Assembly (NCBI RefSeq): GCF_008728515.1
Contig: NW_022161823.1
Span: 1 to 64,000, forward strand
From: Papio anubis
Taxonomy: Eukaryota > Chordata > Mammalia > Primates > Cercopithecidae
Direction of reading: 5' to 3'
Length of the DNA stretch: 64,000 nt
Shown one piece after another: positions 48,427 through 59,468 of this stretch. The stretch's first letter is position 1, and the number at the start of each line of letters is the position of its first letter. Below the pieces are notes generated by a model. It was not told where the DNA came from. It searched no databases and was given only the letters and a program-made list of their open reading frames with translations. Position numbers and translations under genes: made by a program.

Positions 48427-48726
48427 TTTTTTTTTTTTTTCCGAGAGGGAGTCTCGCTCTGTTGCCCAGACTGGAGTGCAGTGGCATGATCATGGCTCAC
48501 TGCAGCCTCTGCCTCCCGGGTTCAAGCGATCCTCCCACCTCAGCCTCCCGAGTAGCTGGGATTACAGGCGCCCGCCAACATGCCTGCCTAATTTGCTTGT
48601 ATTTTTAGTAGAGATGGGGTTTCAACCATGTTGGCCCTGTTGGTCTTGAACTCCTGACCTCAGGTGATCTGCCAGCCTCGGCTTCCCAAAGTGCTGGGAT
48701 TACAAGTGTGAGCCACCGTGCCCAGC
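48427..48726 (-). mobile_element. Alu SINE
   Basis: Full-length minus copy ending 69 nt upstream (in plus coordinates to the right) of exon 19. Confidence 0.95.
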
Positions 48727-48730
48727 AGAC

Positions 48731-48763
48731 ATTTTATTTATTTATTTATTTATTTATTTATTT
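48731..48763 (+). repeat. (TTTA)n microsatellite
   Basis: About eight ttta units at the tail side of the next minus Alu. Confidence 0.92.
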
Positions 48764-49047
48764 TTGAGACAGAGTCTGGCTCTGTCGCCCAGGCTGGGGT
48801 GCAGTGGCGCCATCTCAGCTCACTGCAAGCTCTGCCTCCTGGGTTCACGCCATTCTGCTGCCTCAGCCTCCTGAGTAGCTGGGACTACAGGCACCCACCA
48901 CCATGCCTGGCTAATTTTTTCGTATTTTTAGTAGAGACAGGGTTTCATCGTGTTAACCAGGATGTTCTCAATCTCCTGACCTTGTGATCCGCCCGCCTCG
49001 GCCTCCCAAAGTGCTGGGATTACAGACGTGAGCCTCTGTGCTCGGTC
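48764..49047 (-). mobile_element. Alu SINE
   Basis: Full-length minus copy with cagacatttattt-like duplications on both sides. Confidence 0.95.
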
Positions 49048-49289
49048 CAGACATTTATTTTTAATGTAAATGGATATTGTTATCTAAATTGACAATCACC
49101 GAAGCTGAGTTGGAAAAGTCTTAAGAGGTCATTTGACTACTTCATTTGTTTTTGAACATATAATAAAGTTCCCTAAAACAATGTAAACAAGTACTATATC
49201 CAGCAAAAACTTCTCTAACAATAGCAAACTTTATAACTTTTAAATTATCCATTGCTCTGCTTTTTGGTTTCAGGTGTCTTATTTTCTTT

Positions 49290-50230
49290 TTGTTGGAAAG
49301 TAAGCATCTATTTGGTAAATTCTTCCAGTTTGAACCCCTCAGTTTACCCCCCCCATGGCAGCTAACATTAGTGTATCCTCCTAGAAAATTTCTGTGCACA
49401 AGTATAAATGTAAATATAATCTTTTGTTTTCTTTACTCATGGTGGCAGACCCTATGCATTTACTGTTTTGCACCTTGCCTTTTTCACTTAATAACATGTC
49501 TTGGATAGTGACACATACCACCACACAAAGCTCTACTTTATTCCTTTGAATAGTTGCATAGTACTCCCTATATGTTTTATAAGTCACACACAGAAGTGCG
49601 ATTGCTGAGTCAAAAGGTATGTGCATTTACGTTTGTTACACTGTCAAACTGCCTTCTAAAGACATAGCATTTTAAACTTTTTCCAGTGGTATAAGAAGGT
49701 ACATGCTACTCTATATTCTTATTAATTCTTGTCAAATCTTTTGATTTTTCTCAATTTAAAGGGTAAAAAATGGTTATTTTAAATCTGACTCGTTTTCTAT
49801 GACTGAGGTTGAAAACTATTTCATGTTCATAAACCTATTTATGTCTTATTTTGAGAACTCCCTGTTCATGACCTTCAACATTTTTCTACTTGGTTGCCAG
49901 TCTTTTTATTATTGATCTTTTTTCAATATGGACAGATCTTTATTAAAATGTAAAGATAAAATATTATGTTTAATAACATATAAATATAAAATATTTTATT
50001 TCCTAGTTAGTTGACTTTGCTTATGGTCATTAGTTTTCCGTGTAGAATTTTTAGTTTATGTAATCATGGTTCCTGGGTTTTGCTTAGATTTTGATAAAAC
50101 CTACCATCTTTCATTTGTTTAAGTTTTGATCACTTGGAATTTACTTTGGTGTAAAGGAGTGTGTATCTCATTTCATTTTCTCTAAGCAACCTCATCTATA
50201 CTTATGGTTTTAACCACCATCTATAATGTT
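49290..50230 (-). mobile_element. L1-like remnant
   Basis: 'gaatagttgcatagtactcc', 'gcgattgctgagtcaaaag' and 'cttggttgccagtcttttt' are antisense blocks of old L1 elements. Confidence 0.65.
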
Positions 50231-50360
50231 GATGACTTAAAAATCTATCCCTTCTGCCCAGCTCTCTGTGCCAAACCCTGGACCTGTATTAGTAAACTGC
50301 TTGTCAGACATCTCCAGCTAAATGTACCCAAAGCACCTTAAATATATATTCAAAATTGAG

Positions 50361-50476
50361 CCAGGCCCAGTGGCTCACGCTTGTAATCTGAACGCTTTGG
50401 TAGGCCGAGATGGGAGGATCACTTGAACTCAGGAATTTGAGAACTGCCTGGGCAACATAGTGAGACCTCATCTCTA
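50361..50476 (+). mobile_element. Alu left-monomer
   Basis: A single left-arm copy ending in the (TAA)n run. Confidence 0.88.
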
Positions 50477-50478
50477 TA

Positions 50479-50509
<31 letters not shown>
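50477..50509 (+). repeat. (TAA)n microsatellite
   Basis: About ten taa units at the Alu tail. Confidence 0.94.
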
Positions 50510-50510
<1 letters not shown>

Positions 50511-50719
50511 TGAAAGAAATACGTATCTGTTCAAAATTGAATCACTATCAAAAAATCGTTTACCTCCTGCATTCTTTGGTTTAAAGTAACTAAGACACTC
50601 ACGCCAGAATCAACATTTCTTTCATTTCCTATATCCCATCAAGTCACAAAGATCTGTTTAATTTTTTAGAAAGCTGTCCTTTACCCTAAATATTAAAATA
50701 CCTATTGCTACTTTTTAGT

Positions 50720-51420
50720 CTGAGTCCATATCATTTCTTGACCTGGCAACAAGCTCCCTGTCTGGCTTCCCAGATTTTAGTTTCTCTCTTTACTTCTTAG
50801 TCTCTGCCATCTCATTCCCCAGGGCTATTCATCACTTAAGCTGGGAAAAACTATTTGGAAAAAACAAAAGCAGATTCAAATCATGCCACTGTTTTCCATA
50901 AAATCCTTCAAGTTCCTCACTGACTGCTTTCAGGAAATGTTTGTACATATTCTGAGGTCAAATAAATTTGGAAAAATATTACATGTCCTATTCCTAGAGA
51001 GTCAGTATTAGAATTAGCTTATTAAAGTCTATTTAACCCACATTAAACAAACCTGCTTAACCCTGCTGAAACTTACTTTAGAACAGGATAAACTTTTTCA
51101 TGGTGTACAATAATCAATGTCCTGTGGAACACTATTCCATGGAATACTGAATTGGAAAAATGCTGGCTTTAAGTTCAAACTCCTTAGCATAACAATGACC
51201 TTCAACATATGATTCTACTTTATTACCTTAACACCTCTTTCGAGGGCATTCCTGAAACACACTACACTGTTTCATAATTTCTTAACTTTGCACATGCTGG
51301 TCCCTTCATGTGAAATACAGGCCCTGCTCCTGATATGCCCAGTCAACAACTACTCAGCCTTTAAAATCAAATGAAGTGTAGTAGTCTCTCTAAGCCAATT
51401 ATGCTCAGCCTAGTTCATCA
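50720..51420 (-). mobile_element. L2-like LINE remnants
   Basis: 'ctgtctggcttcccagatt', 'tgcacatgctggtcccttca' and 'caactactcagcctttaaaa' match L2 3' sequence, probably in two segments. Confidence 0.6.
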
Positions 51421-52179
51421 ATCACCCTGTATGCCTCATACATATTTGTATTATTACCTCTTCGATCTATTAGTATCTTTTTGTTTGTTTTCAAACCTTT
51501 AAGCTTTTTCAAAACCTGGGTACAATTTGTATCCCCGGGCCCAGGGCATAGGACAGTGCCTGACTTAGAGCAGGGCAAGCCCTTTTCAAGCAATTCAAAA
51601 TCATATTTGAATTGAACTGTATACCCTGTATTGGCCCATCCCACAGGACTTGACATTCATTCTTATCAAATTTAACTTTTTTGAGGTTTTTGGCTTTATC
51701 GCTTCACATTTAATTTTTAAACTATTAAGCTCCATATTTTTTTATCCTGCTCAATTTTGTCATTTAACAAATCAGTCACTCATTCCTTTTAATCAGTATC
51801 CTTTTTATTGGCAGGCCAGTGTTCTCAGTCAAGTCAACATTGAAAGAGACACGGCTGAAACAAGCATCCTCAAGTCTTCAACCTGAGATCCTCCTCTGAC
51901 CTGCTGATCACATTAAGCAGTCCCTTTGCTCATCCCTTAGCCAGTATGAATGGTGCACCTATTATCTAGTCTAAATTTCTGCATCATTTACACAAGGTAT
52001 CATAAAGATATCATAAGCCATAAAGCTGAATTACAGATACATCACACCAACAGCAATACCCTCTACTGCAAATCCAGTAATTTCTTCAAAACAGAAAGTG
52101 AATTAAATAACTATGGCATGACTTGTTTTGGAGAAGTCTCTTCTGGCTTCTTTCTGTAGTCCGTTTCCTTTCTTTCTTT

Positions 52180-52475
52180 CTTTTTTTTTTTTTTGAGACA
52201 GAGTCACTCTGTCACCCAGGTTGGAGTGCAGTGGCATCATCTCAGCTCACTGCACCCTCTGCCTCCTGGGTTCAAGTGATTCTCTTGACTCAGCCTCCCA
52301 AGTAGCTGGGATTATAGGCGTGGGCCACCACACTCAGCTAATTCTTGTATTTTTAGTAGAGACAGGGTTTCACTATGTTGGCCAGGTGGGCCTCAAACTC
52401 CTGACCTCAAGTGATCCACCTGACTCAGGCTCCCAAAGTGCTGGGATTACAGGCATGAGCCACCATGCCTGGCCC
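52180..52475 (-). mobile_element. Alu SINE
   Basis: Full-length minus copy flanked by tttcctttct duplications. Confidence 0.96.
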
Positions 52476-53282
52476 ATTTCCTTTCTAAACTACTTACAAA
52501 CCATTCTTTTTATAACTTAAGAGTCTTGTTGAGGGTCACAGTCAAGTTCATCGTGTTATACTTTATAGAAAATACTTTTCTTCTCTTCCAATAATTACAT
52601 TTTCTGTCCTTGGGATACCAGTCTCCATGATTTCTCAATGCCTGCCATCATACTTCAGTAATCTAATCCTGAAGTTCTCATCATAATCGAGGATGAGTTT
52701 TTGTCTAGACCAAAAGATCTGAATTCATATAAAAATGGCAGGTAAAGACTCTCCTATGATGTCATCTTTTATTTTTCAGTTTACCTTTTTCAAGATTTGT
52801 TCAGTGTTTTCCAATATGAGATTTGGAATGGAAACACAAGTGCCATGAAGACGAAGACTGTTTTGTTCATCACCATGTCCTAAGAACTTAGATCAGTGCT
52901 TGGCACATAGGTGCCACAAAGTAAAGATTTGTAGAGTGAAAGACTGAAGATGAAAAGAGTAGCAGCAGTATTTTACCAGCTACCTTAAACATCAGATTAT
53001 GTTTTCCTTTATTGAATAAATTAGAAAAGTGCCTTTAGCATTTTTTGCTTTGGCCTGTTTTTAATTTTTCTAGATAATATTACTATATATTCACACCATG
53101 TTTTCATTTTATCCTCTGTTACGGCCCTCCTTTCTATCTTTCATGCCAGTACTGTAAATGTATGAACTTATCAGAGAACTCCTGTGGCCTCTTTAGTGTC
53201 TTTAGGTTCCTTCTCTCTTTCTTCTTGAATAGCAGCATTGACGACAGTTTGGCACGAATTGGTTTTAAGAATCTCCTAGCAG

Positions 53283-53600
53283 CCAGGCGCTGTGGCTCAC
53301 GCCTGTAATCCCAGCACTTTGGGAGGGCAAGGTGGGTGGATCACGAGGTCAGGAGTTCGAGACCAGCCTGGCCAATATGGTGAAACCCCATCTCTACTAA
53401 AAATATAAAAATTAGCCAAGCGTGGTAGCACATGCCTGTAATCCCAGCTACTCAGGAGGCTGAGGCAGAAGAATCACTTGAACCCAGGAGGCAGAGGTTG
53501 CAGTGAGCAGAGATTGCACCACTGCATTCCAGCCTGGGCAACAGAGCGAGACTCTGTCTCAGAAGGCAAAAAAAACCAAACAAACAAACAAAAAAAACAC
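53283..53600 (+). mobile_element. Alu SINE
   Basis: Full-length copy with a caaacaaacaaac-type tail. Confidence 0.95.
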
Positions 53601-54060
53601 CTCCAAGCATAATGCGTTCCTTTTTGGCGTTTCAGACCTGGGGATTATAATGAACCATTTGTAGTCCGCCTTCCTAAAATTGTGTGTACATGCCTGAGTG
53701 GCATTGTTCTCTTGGCTTGTATAAATTGACTGAAAGAATACAGTTGCTTTCTCTTATGAGTCCTAATAGTACTTACTAAGCAAAACTTCCTTGGTGATTG
53801 GAATCAATTCTGGAGCTCTCTACCTTTTGGAAGGAAATAAAGTTTACTAGGTCACCAATGCAAATAAAAATTTTTCAGTGTACTGCTTTTAGCTAAAAAT
53901 AAGAATTCCAGCAGATATCTGGATATCTGAAGCTCTACTTTTCAACCATCTTGCTCTGGCTTGATTTGGTCATCTGTAATCTGACTTTGAGTTTTACTAA
54001 AACCCAAATTTAAAGAAATCTTATATTTTATACTAACAGGTGTGTATAAAAGGTTAGCAT
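53601..54060. other. unassigned intronic stretch
   Basis: Nothing recognised. Confidence 0.4.
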
Positions 54061-54061
54061 G

Positions 54062-54190
54062 TTTTTTTTTTTTAATCTTTTTTGTAGAGATGGGGTCTTG
54101 CTATGTTGCCCAGGCTGGTCTTCAACTCCTGGCCTCAAGTGAGCCTCCTGCCTTGGCCTCCCAAAGTGTTGGGATTACAGGCATGAGCAG
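54062..54190 (-). mobile_element. Alu right-arm fragment
   Basis: Short minus copy ending 31 nt left of the exon 18 donor, so it lies just downstream of that donor. Confidence 0.9.
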
Positions 54191-54221
54191 TATCAGCAGT
54201 TCTGAGACATAATTCTTTTAC

Positions 54222-54275
54222 CTGAATCCATTAATGCTAAACTTCCGCCACATGCAGATGCCATAGAAGACGACC
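54222..54275 (-). CDS. PNPT1: PNPT1 exon 18
   Basis: This 54-nt exon encodes SSSMASACGGSLALMDS (482-498). S484 lies in the phosphate-binding SSSMA motif, the most conserved part of the active site. The acceptor is ttttttctatag and the donor TTCAG|gtaaaa. Confidence 0.98.
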
Positions 54276-55452
54276 CTATAGAAAAAAAAATACTTGCTTT
54301 ATATTATACTGATTTTTTTAAATGTAGCAAAGTATTACTAGTGGTTATTTCCTTATAAATATTCAATTACAATACAAATATTCAATAGTCTCTTTTTTTT
54401 AAAAGCACCTAAGGCAAGTTCTTTTAAGCTATAAACTATGGGGCTGCATGATCCAATATGGTAGCCATTAGCCATAAGTGGTGACTTAAAGTTTAATCAA
54501 TTAAAATAAATTTAATTCTTCAACTAGATAGCACAGAGAAAGAGGATTTCTATCATCACAAAAAGTTTTATTTTATTATTATTTTTTGAGATGGAGTCTC
54601 AGCTTGTCACCACACCCAGCTAATTTTTTGTATTTTTAGTAGAGACAGGGTTTCACCATGTTAGACCCTCGGAACCTTGTGATCCGCCCGCCTCGGCCTC
54701 CCACAGTGCTGGGATTACAGGTGTGAGCCACCACACCCAGCCCATCACATAAAGTTCTATTGCACAGTATTGCTACAGATATTCTAATAGACTTCCTAGG
54801 GCATATCTTTTTTCTTGCTTATCAGAAGTAGTTAAAGATATAGGGCTTTGGCTCTCTCACTCGCATAAGCCCATTAGTTTAGTCACACCCAGTAGAGAAC
54901 CACAAAGTCTTTAGTTTAAATTCTGAGTTTACTTTGGTATTTTTCTCTCAAAATCTGTGACTATCTGATTTATGTCTGTTACACCTTTAAGAACTCCATG
55001 ACCTTTCTGCCTTTAACGACTGCACTGTACCTTGACCCATGGACGAATTTTTTATTTAAATGTGACCTCTTGCCTAGACTCCCTCTGTGATGTCCACTTA
55101 TTATTCATGTGGATATGTGACAGGTATCCCCTGCCTAATGATCACTCTATTTTGGCCCTTCTCCTCTCTGATAACCTTGTTCTGTGGTTTGTTTGTAAAA
55201 ATAAAGAAACAAGCCAAACTGGATCTACTGTAACAGATAAAGAAAAGCATTTGTTTTATATTGCTTTCAAAACAACTCATTAGCTAAGAACAGAGATTAA
55301 GACAAGTATATGATTAACTCAATACATTTTTCTCTTGCAATATACTTGGGTTCTGTAGTAACAAACAAAATGTAACACTACATTTGAAAACTTAATAATA
55401 GAATAGGGAATATGGTCTTTTCTACTATGAAAGAAGTATTTCAATACTGTAC
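54276..55452 (-). other. PNPT1: PNPT1 intron 17
   Basis: A 1,177-nt GT-AG intron with a weak donor (AATG|gtacag) and one deleted Alu. 54750-55450 shows nothing recognised. Confidence 0.93.
54585..54743 (-). mobile_element. Alu SINE with internal deletion
   Basis: The minus copy has lost its central part, joining 'gagtctcagcttgtcacc' to 'acacccagctaatttttt'. A second gap follows 'accatgttaga'. Diverged atcacaaaaagtt-type flanks are present. Confidence 0.92.
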
Positions 55453-55542
55453 CATTTGACTCTAGGACTTCAGATGTAACTCTTATGGTGAAAGGAAAAT
55501 CTTTGGGAATAACAGGATACAAAGCTTTCTCAGCAAGAGCAC
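55453..55542 (-). CDS. PNPT1: PNPT1 exon 17
   Basis: This 90-nt exon encodes ALAEKALYPVIPKDFPFTIR plus VTSEVLESN (452-480). E475, altered in a human hearing-loss allele, is intact. K464 differs from the Arg I recall in the human protein. The donor AATG|gtacag is weak. Confidence 0.98.
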
Positions 55543-55626
55543 CTAAATTAGAATAGAAAACAGTAAGTAAAAAAATGTATTAAGTCTCTGTAAGAATACT
55601 GTATAAGTTTACAGATCTGTACTTAC
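55543..55626 (-). other. PNPT1: PNPT1 intron 16 (84 nt)
   Basis: A GT-AG intron near the lower size limit for primates, with strong donor CATG|gtaagt and acceptor tctaatttag. Confidence 0.97.
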
Positions 55627-55693
55627 CATGCCCAAGTTCTCTTCTATTTAAACCAGTGACTTTGCCAATTTCATTAGTTGCATAAGGAGGAAA
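55627..55693 (-). CDS. PNPT1: PNPT1 exon 16
   Basis: This 67-nt exon encodes FPPYATNEIGKVTGLNRREL plus GH (429-450). It carries R445-R446, which contact phosphate/RNA in the catalytic site. The acceptor is tttttttaag. Confidence 0.98.
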
Positions 55694-56365
55694 CTTAAAA
55701 AAAACACACACACATATACAATTGACATAGAAAGATGTCCAAGTTATATTACCAAAATAATAGAACTTACAGAACAGTAGAATCTCATTTTTGTTTTTTA
55801 AAAAAGTACATTCATAAATATACAGAACATGTACGATATAAATTTAACATACATACCAAATTGCTTAAAATAGCTATTACAAGTATGTAAATGGATTAGG
55901 ATGTGGGAACTGGAGGGGTATGGAGATTTACACCATAAACTTCCATTACATTTAAATTATTAACAATAACAAAATGTTATATTTTTGTAATAAGAAAAAA
56001 TATGTACATATTTAAAAAGTACACATTGAAGAATCAGATTTTTTTTCCCATAGCAAAGCCCACATTTATTTCACTAAATTGAAATTTAATTTACACTGAT
56101 ACTTTTTAGAGTTATCTCTCTCCACTACCTTTTTCAGATATGAAACAAAATACATGAATGGGAAAGTTGCATGTTTTGAAGTATTTCTCAAGCAAAACGT
56201 AATGACAAAAATGTATGGAGGAAACAGCTGTTTTCCATAAGAGTTTTATTTTAGACAGTGGTTGCAAACTGTTTTATATGATGTATATGTTATCTTGAAG
56301 AAATATGAATTAGTTGTGATCATTTGACAATAGGAAGACTTCCGATAAAAATTTGTAGTTTCAGG

Positions 56366-56662
56366 TCGGGTGCAGTGGCTCATGCCTGTAATTCCAGCAC
56401 TTTGGGAGGCCAAGGCAGGCAGCTCACTTGAGCTCAGGAGTTTGGGGCTAGCCTGGCCAACATGGTGAGACCCTCTATCTACTAAAAATACAAAAATTAG
56501 CCAGGCGTGGTGGCGCATGCCTGTAATCCCAGCTACTCAGGAGGCTGAGGCACGAGAATTGCTTGAACCCAGGAGGTGGAGGTTGCAGGGAGCCGACACT
56601 GCGCCACTGCCCTCCAGCCTGTGCAACAGAGACTCCGTTTAAATTAAAAAAAAAAAAAAATT
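56366..56662 (+). mobile_element. Alu SINE
   Basis: Full-length copy with an A-rich tail. Confidence 0.95.
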
Positions 56663-56698
56663 TCCCCAAATATTTATAATTCCAGTTTAACAATAATT

Positions 56699-56992
56699 TT
56701 TTTTTTTTTTTTTTTTTTGAGACGGAGTTCTGCTCTTGTTGCCCAGGCTGGCGTGCAACGGTGTGATCTCAGCTCACTGCAACCTCTGCTTCTGGGTTCA
56801 AGCGATTCTCCTGCCTCAGTCTCCCAAGTAGCTGGGATTATAGGCATGCACCACCATGCCCGGCTAATTTTTTATTTCTAGTACAGACAGGGTTTCACCA
56901 TGTTGGTCAGGCTGGTTTTGAACTCCTGACCTCAGGTGATCTGCCCGCCTCGGCCTCCCAAAGTACTGGGATTATAGGCGTGAGCCACTGCT
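56699..56992 (-). mobile_element. Alu SINE
   Basis: Full-length minus copy. With the preceding plus copy 36 bp away it forms a tail-to-tail inverted pair. Confidence 0.95.
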
Positions 56993-56999
56993 CTTAAAA

Positions 57000-57820
57000 G
57001 CAGTGGATGGAGCAGTAATCTGATTAAACCTCTGGATCTAGCAGTCAATTTGCAGGAAATAGAGAGGGCAGAGGAACACATTGAATTGCACCAGGAGTGA
57101 GCAATCAGCAACCCCCAATCTGGGAGACTTTAAGTCAAATGGTTATGGGGCTTCAACAGATAGACTGTAAGAAAAGAATGTAATGGAGGAGAAATGTATA
57201 GATTTAAAAAGACTTAAAGAAATATCAGGCCAGGCATGGTGGCTTACGTCTATAATCCCAGCTGAGGCAGGCAGACTGCTTGAGCCCAGGAGTTTGAGAC
57301 CAGCCTGGGCAACATGGCAAAACCCCATTTTGTAAAAAATCTAAAAATTAGCGGGTTGTGTGGTGGTGCCTATAGTCCAGCTACTTAGGGGGTTGAGGCA
57401 GGAGGATCACTTAAGGCCGGGAGATGGAGGTTGCAGTGAGCCAAGATGGTGCCACTGTACTCCAGCCTGGGTGACACAGTGAGACTCCATCTCAAACAAA
57501 CTAAAACAGAAAAGGAAATACCAAACGTTTTAAAGAAAAAAAACAAGACTAAACTATAGTATCTAGAAATGGAGCCAGGAAATCCAAGATGATTACTATA
57601 AAACTTGAGTAGTTACCTACTTTTAGGAGACGAAGGGTATTGAGATTGGGATGAAAAACATGGAGGGGCTTTTGAGGTGGCTGGAAATGTTAAATTTCCT
57701 GACTTGGATGGTGGTTACAAGGGTATTTGCCTTATAAAAACTTATTAAGCCATCCTTTGTTTCATACAGTTTTCAGCACCTATGCTTTATTTTATAATAA
57801 AGAGATTTAAAAAAATAAAA
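57000..57820 (+). mobile_element. L1-like 3' region interrupted by an Alu
   Basis: 'cttggatggtggttacaagg' and 'tgctttattttataataaag' match the 3' end of old L1 elements. The left part is less certain. Confidence 0.5.
57228..57510 (+). mobile_element. Alu SINE, old
   Basis: Diverged plus copy with small deletions. Confidence 0.92.
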
Positions 57821-58226
57821 TATGGCAATAATGGCCCATATCCTTCTCCAGCTCCCTCCCCAACCCCCTTACCCAATAATCAGCTAGACCTCCATTTTGC
57901 ACAGCTGCCCTTTTAAGACTGCCACATGCTCTCCAGCTCATGACAAAAAACCTGCTTTACTCAATTACAATTCCTCTCTGGCTTCTGTAGCACCAGGGTA
58001 TATCCAGAACAGGATATTTATAAGGGATTCAAGACCTGTATGAATCTCGATGTTTATGGATATTCTGTAGCATATACTTTCTACGAAAAATGTTCTCTAT
58101 TGATTACAGCAGAATCAGCAAAAGTGAAATGCTGGGATTATGGGCAGCCAACAAGGGTTACACAAAAGCGAAATGACTTGCTACTTTACATAAGTCTCTC
58201 ATGTTGTATTCCTTTTATTTTTATTA
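57821..58226. other. unassigned intronic stretch
   Basis: No gene or named repeat seen. Confidence 0.4.
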
Positions 58227-58513
58227 TCTGAGACAGGGTCTCACTCTGTTGCCCAGGCTGAAGTGGAGCGGGTTGATAATGGCTCGCTGCATTCTCAACC
58301 TCTTGGGCTCAAACAATCCTCCCATCTCAGCCTCCCGGGTAGCTGGGACTATAGGCAGATGCCACCATGCTTGGCTAATTTTTAGATTTTTTTGTAGAGA
58401 CAGGATCTCACTATGTTGCCAAAGCTGGTCTTGAATTTCTGGGCTCAGCAATCCTCCCTCCTCAGCCTCCCAAAGTGCTGGGATTACAGGTATGAGCTAC
58501 CATGCCCTGCTCT
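58227..58513 (-). mobile_element. Alu SINE, old
   Basis: Full-length AluJ-like minus copy. Confidence 0.94.
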
Positions 58514-58887
58514 CCATGAATATTCTTCAAATAATAAAATTAAAAGTACTTTATATTAGGTCTAGTCCCTTAGGATTTGTTGTGAATAAAGTCAATCACA
58601 AACTCAATTATCTAGAATCATCTCATATAAAGTAACTTAATATTAAATGTCTCATCTTTCACTACCAATCAACTGAGTATAAATATGAACATTTCAATGA
58701 GCAAATAAGGTGATTTGTCACTTGAGGTATTTAAAAAACTCTACTTTTGTTTGACACACATGTATACAGGCATGACTTTTTTTTTTTTTTTACCTACAAC
58801 GATATTGTCTGCTACACTTTCTTTAGATTTTATGCATGACTTAATGACTTAGAACAGGAAGTTGTTGATTAGAAAAGTACTATTTAT

Positions 58888-58973
58888 CTCTCTAAAGTAC
58901 TTATGTCTTATCTCTCTAAAGTAGTACTTTAGAGACTTTAGTACTTTAGTAGAGAGTGCTAAAGTACTCTCTA
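58888..58973. repeat. cluster of inverted and direct repeats of ctctctaaagtac
   Basis: The word ctctctaaagtac or part of it occurs about five times in alternating orientation: plus at 58888 and 58912, minus at 58924 and 58941, plus at 58959. 58913-58935 is an inverted repeat with 11-bp arms and a one-base centre. Confidence 0.9.
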
Positions 58974-59059
58974 AAAATACTACATCTCTATTTATCATTC
59001 TACACAAAGCTTGCCATGCCTTCTATAAGCAATAAAATAGTAGCCCCAAACTGACCTTA

Positions 59060-59186
59060 ATAGATATATGATAAAACTAGAAAAGTAAAATATTATTGGT
59101 AAAACCCAGGTAGTGGATATATGGATAGTCACTGTAAAGTTCTTTCAACTTTACTGTATCCTGGAAGTTTTTAAAAATAAAATGTT
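59060..59186 (+). mobile_element. L1-like 3' end remnant
   Basis: 'gtagtggatatatggatagtc' split as gtagtggatatatgg and atagtc, and 'aagtttttaaaaataaaatg', follow the L1 3' end pattern. Confidence 0.5.
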
Positions 59187-59402
59187 CCAGCCTGAGCAAC
59201 ATGGCAAAACCCCATCTCTAGAAAAAAATAGAAAAATTAGCCAATTGTGGTTGCACAAGCCTGTAATCCCAGCTACTTGGGATGCTGAGGCGGGAGGATG
59301 TCTTGAGCCTGGGAGGGAGAGGTTGCAGTGAGCTGAGACTGCACCATTCCACTCCAGCCTGGGCAACAGAGTGAGACCTTGTCTCATAAAAATTAATAAA
59401 AT
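59187..59402 (+). mobile_element. Alu SINE, 5' truncated
   Basis: The plus copy begins at the 'cagcctgagcaacatgg' block and ends about 30 nt from the exon 15 donor. Confidence 0.93.
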
Positions 59403-59431
59403 AAAATTTTGGGGAAAAAAATTCACCTTAC

Positions 59432-59468
59432 CTCATAGTGCAGCATGAAATTTTTATCTTTTATCCCA
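59432..59468 (-). CDS. PNPT1: PNPT1 exon 15
   Basis: This 37-nt micro-sized exon completes N416 and encodes GIKDKNFMLHYE (417-428). It would be missed by frame scanning. The acceptor is ttatttgtag and the donor GAG|gtaagg. Confidence 0.97.

Larger units (their letters stand above)
55694..59431 (-). other. PNPT1: PNPT1 intron 15
   Basis: A 3,738-nt GT-AG intron with five Alus, L1-like pieces and an unusual inverted-repeat cluster (58888-58973). 55740-56365 and 58514-58790 show nothing recognised. Confidence 0.92.

Noticed and set aside
51405..51656. 83-codon minus-strand frame in PNPT1 intron 18
   Set aside because: It falls at the end of L2-like sequence with no recognisable domain. It was considered as a processed pseudogene but has no poly(A), duplication or known match.
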